From assembly GCA_964017125.1 (NCBI GenBank), contig OZ024903.1:65494663-65558662 (forward strand): DNA of 64,000 nt, in the 5' to 3' direction. Made by a program: the position numbers and the translations under genes. The notes below the pieces were generated by a model. That model was not told where the DNA came from. It was given only the letters and a program-made list of their open reading frames with translations, and made no database searches. Source of the DNA: Flabesymbios commensalis. Lineage: Eukaryota; Annelida; Polychaeta; Terebellida; Flabelligeridae. Positions 38,201-44,200 of this stretch are shown here, in pieces. The stretch's first letter is position 1. Each line of letters begins with the position of its first letter.

Positions 38201-41200
38201 GTCAATCCTCGGTCTGCTAAGGTGTTATCAGGTTAGTTACTTTAGGCTTCTGTCTCGATATTGCCATGATTGAGCAGATACATGTAGCGATGCAAAGCAG
38301 TATTCACTGGAACATGGTGTAAAACTTATTTGTCATTGACAACGAGATATAGAGCGTAACATAGAGCAAAATGTCATTTAAAATTTAAAGTGAAATATTT
38401 ATACATTTCCGGAACAACACCATGACATCTTGCCTTCGGACATGATGTTGTCTGTCTGTCTTCTGTCCACAATTTGCAAAAACTGTTATTTCTCCCAGAG
38501 TTTTGAGTAGATTTCCTTCAAGTCTGTACACACTGTTCACCAGGTGATGGTGTTTAGGGTGTGCTGCAGGTGGTTCACACCTGTTCGTTTCTCAGCTTCT
38601 CTTTCTAATATCAATTTTCCTGATCAGTACATTTGATGTTTCTGTCTGTTATGTGGTATAGATTTGTCATTATTACTATTCGTTTGTAATAAACTACATA
38701 AAAACTGGTTTCCGCACTGTGCTGTTATTTTACCCATCTTCTCTATTGCAGGCTATGTTCTTGCCAGAAGACGTGACCAAAAATCTGCAGCTACAGATTA
38801 TCCCTCTTCAGACCGTGCTAGATTTCAGGAAATCTCCCTTGTCTTCTTCCATGATCAGTTTGGCGATGTCTGTTTATACTCAGTGCCGTCGCGTCGTAGA
38901 TCATGAAATTCCCGGCAGGTCATTGACAGGTTTTGGACCTGCTGCTGCTGCAGAGTTGATTCTAAAAGGAGACGGCAGAGAGGTCAGTGTGGTGTAATGT
39001 ATTATAATTAAATGGCTTGAGTATTTATAATTCCTTAACCCCTACACCACTAATTAAAGGGACTGGCCCAGGCTAAAATCATCAAAAAATCGGTGATTTT
39101 ATTTTGGCTTCTATATATGACCATATGATGTAAACATGTGCATAGACTAGAACTGCAGAAGTTTTTAATTTTTGTGCTGCGCATTCACCAGTTAGGCTAG
39201 ATATAGAGATGAAATTTCTGATTTCTATTTATTGACAACCATGTCAAAAATTAGAAATACGGGAATTTGTCTCTATATCTAGCCCAACTGGTGAATGCGC
39301 AGCAGGAAAAATAAAAAACTTTTGCAGTTCTAGTCTATGCACATGTTTACATCATATGGTCATTTTAAGAAGCCAAAATAAAATCACCGATTTTTTTATG
39401 ATTTTAGACCTGGGCCAGTCCCTTTAATCACTACTGTAATCATTCCTAATTCGTTTTATCAGGCGCATCAATCACAGTTATTGGGAACGAAATGTGCGTT
39501 TAAACATCAGATTTACAACTGGTCAGGGTTCCCACTCACCTGGAAAACCTGGAATTTGACCTAAAAAATTCCATGCATGGAAAAATCATGGAATTTTAAA
39601 AAAACGACATTTTTATGGAAAAATCATTAATTTTGTTTTAATTATCCATATTTGTTTTCAATTTATTCTTTGTCACTTGTGTTTCTTTCTTAGCCTGATA
39701 TTTGACTACTGGTGGTTACATGTACATGTGCCCAAATCTTTTGATCTTTCGACATAAAAACAATTTAGGCGAATAATAACAATTTAGGTCAATTACACAT
39801 GCAGCCAAAACGGAATTGAGAAACCTGGGAAAAATAACCTGGTATCATGGAAAAATCACTGAATTTTGTTTTCAGTTTTGAGGGGAACCCTGAAGGGTTG
39901 ATTTCAAATATGAGTAATTTTCACCAACTTGATGTTGTGTGCCATGGTAGCAAGACATATGTTATTTTTTAATGTAGTGCTTTAATAAGCACCTATTAAA
40001 ATTTAGACAAGTGACAATCTGTCCTGTGATAGCAAAATGGATGTTTAGTTTTTTTGTTGGAGATTATTATGGGTGTGAAACCTTTCTGGGACAATAGTTA
40101 TCTCCCCAATCAGTGGACAACACAGTTGTGGTGCCTTTTAATATTCATTTACCCTGTGGCACTGTTAATATTATTTTTGTTTTAATTTCTTTCAGGGAGT
40201 ATCTAAAAAGGCTGAGGAAACATTGTGCCTGTATACACCACCTTTTAAGCTAGCAACAAATGATAAGACCTTATTTGATAAGGATGGCAAAACTAAAGCT
40301 GGGGTATTACTCTGTGGTTACTGTTTATCAGAAGATCAGAGGTGGTTGCTCGCTACAGCTACAGACAATGAAGGCTCTCTCATGGAAACTTGTACTATTA
40401 ACATCGAAATTCCTAATCGCAATCAGCGCAAAAAGGCCAGTGCTCGTAAAGTAGCATTAACTAAACTGTGGGATTTTATCCTCAAGATCGTTAGTAATAG
40501 TGCTCAGTCATGGAGGCTCATAGTTGGGAGATTTGGTCGGATTGGTCATGGAGAGCTCAAAGGTCTAGCTGCCTTCCTCAGTAAAACTAACTTACAAAAC
40601 ACTAACAAGCGTTGGCAGGATATGTGTACAATGTGCTCTGTTTTGGAAAGTGGTGAGCCTCCGAGTATACAGAGTGCCTGTTTGGTGTCAACAGAGCTGC
40701 ATCAGTCCATACATGTGATGCCTGACTCTGTCAAGCTGGAGGATCGATCTAGTAGTAGCAGTCAGCTTACAACACCCCATGATGCATCATGTACACATAT
40801 ACTCGTGTTCCCAACCTCATCAATGGCTCAGGTAAATATCACTAATTATGTTTTTGTCACATTTGATTTGTCATGTTCCTTAACCCTTACAACGCTGAAA
40901 TAGTTTGTTTCAAGATTCCCGCCGGTCATTTAAAGTCAATAAATTGAAAAATGGGACTTAGTCATTAAAAAGTCCTTAAATTTGATTGTCAGTCATTAAA
41001 AAGAAAAAATTCAGCCATTATATGGACTCGATGAATGTTTTGCAGCCAGCCATTCCTATAAAACTAATGGTTTTCTGCTAATGTTGAAATCAATGTCACC
41101 ATAGCATTTTTGTCGGGAGTTGCAGGCAATATGCTTCCAGGACTAGCTATTATTTTGCATTGGAAATATAATACAAAAACGTATACATAAGTATTAGTTT

Positions 41201-44200
41201 AATTATTTTTCTCAGTAAAAAGTTATTTAACTTCTAGTCAAAAGTCTTTAAAAGTCATTATTTTTAGGAAAAGTAAACCTGCAGAAACCTTGTGTATAAA
41301 TAATGGAGACTAAAGGTTTTTTCAATTAGAAATCATCACAGCTCTTCCCGATTCATTTTAATACCTTTGTTATGGGTCTACGACCATTATCAATATTACT
41401 ATTACTGAGGGTTCTTTTTTTTGCTGATGTGAACCTTTCAGAGACCCTCCACAGACTCCAATATTCATCCGATCTTAAAAAAAAATCTGAACTGTTGTTT
41501 TACCATAATTATGTTTGAAGACCAGCTAATTTGTTTATCCGAGTCTCTTCCTTACAAATCAACATAAACGGTCTACAGTCGCCAATATTAATCTGATCTT
41601 CACAAAAAAAATCATAAACACTCTGAAGGGTTTCCCTGGTTTAGTTTTGAAATTTACTAATTGCAAAGTGTTTTTATAATGCCAATATGTTTTGAGAAAA
41701 TCCACCTACATTTGTGTTAATGTCATTCTTTAGCCTCATCTTAAAATTTCATGCTCATTGCTAAGTTCATACAAATAGAAATCTAATACGTTTATTTTAG
41801 TTTATGCACCATTACAATGTATTTTGATGCATTACATCAGGATACAAATATTACTGTTATCTATGTATCATAAACATTGGATTATTTTTAAGTGTTTTGT
41901 TTTAACAATGATCATTTTTACCATTACAGGCTGCTGCAGCTGCTGGTCCTGTCAACCCACATGATGAAGATGTGGATGACTTCTTTAATGAAAATCTAGA
42001 CGATGATTTTGTGGGTTTGCCTAATGATCTCGGCCTTGGGTCAGACCTCATAGACATATTTAGTGGTATTATGCCAGATATGGGTCACGGTGGACTAGAC
42101 CCTGATCCTGGTGATCATAACCACCCTAGCCACATGAGACAATCACCAGATGACATGAATAAGGCTGGTACCGGCTCTGGTACTGCTGACCTTCAGGACT
42201 CTGCTGAAATTAAACTGCTGCAACAACCTCTTGCCATGGGTTTCCTGGTTTCCACATCATCACCCGGCCCACTACCTCGCTGGTTCTGGTCATCTTGTCC
42301 TGGCCGTGAACATCACTCTCCTGTCTGCTTCAAAGTAAGAATTGCCATTTTCTTGTGTCTTCCCAGCAAACACAAAACATTGGTCCAACATTGTACAAAC
42401 GTTATACACATGTTTTATGTTTACTGGGTTATCCTTATGGCCCTTATATGCATACATTTCCAAACCAAAGAAAATACAAATGAAAAATTCAGTTATTAAT
42501 ATAACTATTTTAGTCATTTGAAGGTGGCTATTCCATTAGAAAGTCCAGCTACAAATGGATGAAAATTAGCAGACATTTCAGCAGCACAAGGGTTAACCCT
42601 CTGCTTGCTAGTTACACATTATGTGCACACAAACATTTTTAACATCAACGTTTGGTTTTGATTTTTCATTATAGTTATTTTTCTTTTGAAATTTTCCTAA
42701 AAGGCATCTCTACCATCAATGTTTTTTTATTCTGCTCAGTTATGATGCGATATTAACCCTTTAACCGCCGGTGCCGCATATATTCAAGTTTTTATTAGCA
42801 CATTGATTACCACCTTTTAAACATGTTAAAGATAAAATGTGACATCACAATATTTGAAAACAGTTTACCTCCATTTTGTCAAATCTGAATAATTTGGCAG
42901 TTAAAGAGTTAAAGAACTAAGTTATAAAATTTAAATTGTTACCCACAACTTCCAATGGGTGAACATTACTCATGTTTGTTTAATTTGAGACCAAACATTT
43001 GCAAATCTCTGATTAAACCGATGACGGTGATTTACCCTGATAATAAAACAGATTTAAAACTACTATAGTTGTTCTTAGTGGTAAAAGGGTCAAACTCAGA
43101 TTATAGTGACTATGCAGTTACTGCCTTTTGGCTTTGCACGACAGAATGTATGCAATTATCTACTGCACAACTGCCAAAGTTGATTAATATCTATATTTTA
43201 ATGGGAAGCTAAGAGCAAGACGTTTTTCTCGTACTAGTGACAGGCTCAGTTTGCCATTTGCATACCAGTACAGGACAAGTATCTGTCATACCTACAAATT
43301 TGAATACAAAAAGCGTTGTGTGCTCTTCCTCCATGATCGGATGTTAGTAAGCTATTCTTTCATGAGGATTAGCAAAAAATATTAAACTTTTTATTGTGAC
43401 ATTCAATTGTTGATTCCAATAACCAGACCAACCCTATTTTAGAACACATATGTCATACACCCGTGTCTTGTGAATCGTACTTGTAATAACCATGATTTTT
43501 CCTGAGACAATGTACTCAACATTTTTCGAAAGTACCTCTATTAATTTTATGCGTGTATTTCAATGATAACATTCACAAATTGCCTAAAATGGGGTCATTG
43601 CAGCTACTTCGTTTTGCTGCCTGTGAAGAAGTACTGTATATATTGTTTTTAAGTTCCTATTCTGAGATACTGTAAATTCAACTGAGGTACTGTAAACTTA
43701 GTATCGTCTATAAAATTCACTTTTGAGAGTTACATTTTTGGCAATGACACTATTGTTTTAGCTAGCAGGGCATAATCTGCACAACCAAATTCAACCTGAA
43801 CATGCCCTATAATTTTTATCAGAGCCTGTGAAAATCCATTCCAGGATGTGCATCTATCACTTTTTGATGTCAGGTGTTTTTTTTCTGTTTTCTATTAATT
43901 TTAATTGATAATTTGAACACTTTGCTTCACCTAGTCAGTTATCTTATGTTTTTCCTTTTTATCTTACAGACTGCCCTTCATATCAATTGCTCCACTGCCC
44001 ACCAAAGTCAAGATGAGTATCCTCAGCATCACTCCCATGACTCAGATCACCCACTGGACTCAACCTTAACCTGTGATGTATTACGGTAGGTTTCATTTCA
44101 ACACTTGTCCAACATTTGTGACCGCCACACAAAAAAGGCAGTGGGGACCAAACTTTCAATATTAATTATTTTTTATTAGATATACCGTATTATCCCTAAT

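Larger units (their letters stand above)
38983..40195 (+). other. MED13 intron 24
   Basis: 1,213 bases with two elements (39058-39423 and 39524-39892). The remaining 300 bases before exon 25 are plain. Confidence 0.75.
42335..43969 (+). other. MED13 intron 26
   Basis: 1,635 bases with a tiny MITE (42362) and a TTAA element (42757). The remaining 43080-43960 has a fragment of another dispersed repeat (GCAGTTACTGCCTTTTGGCT near 43111) and otherwise nothing. Confidence 0.7.
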
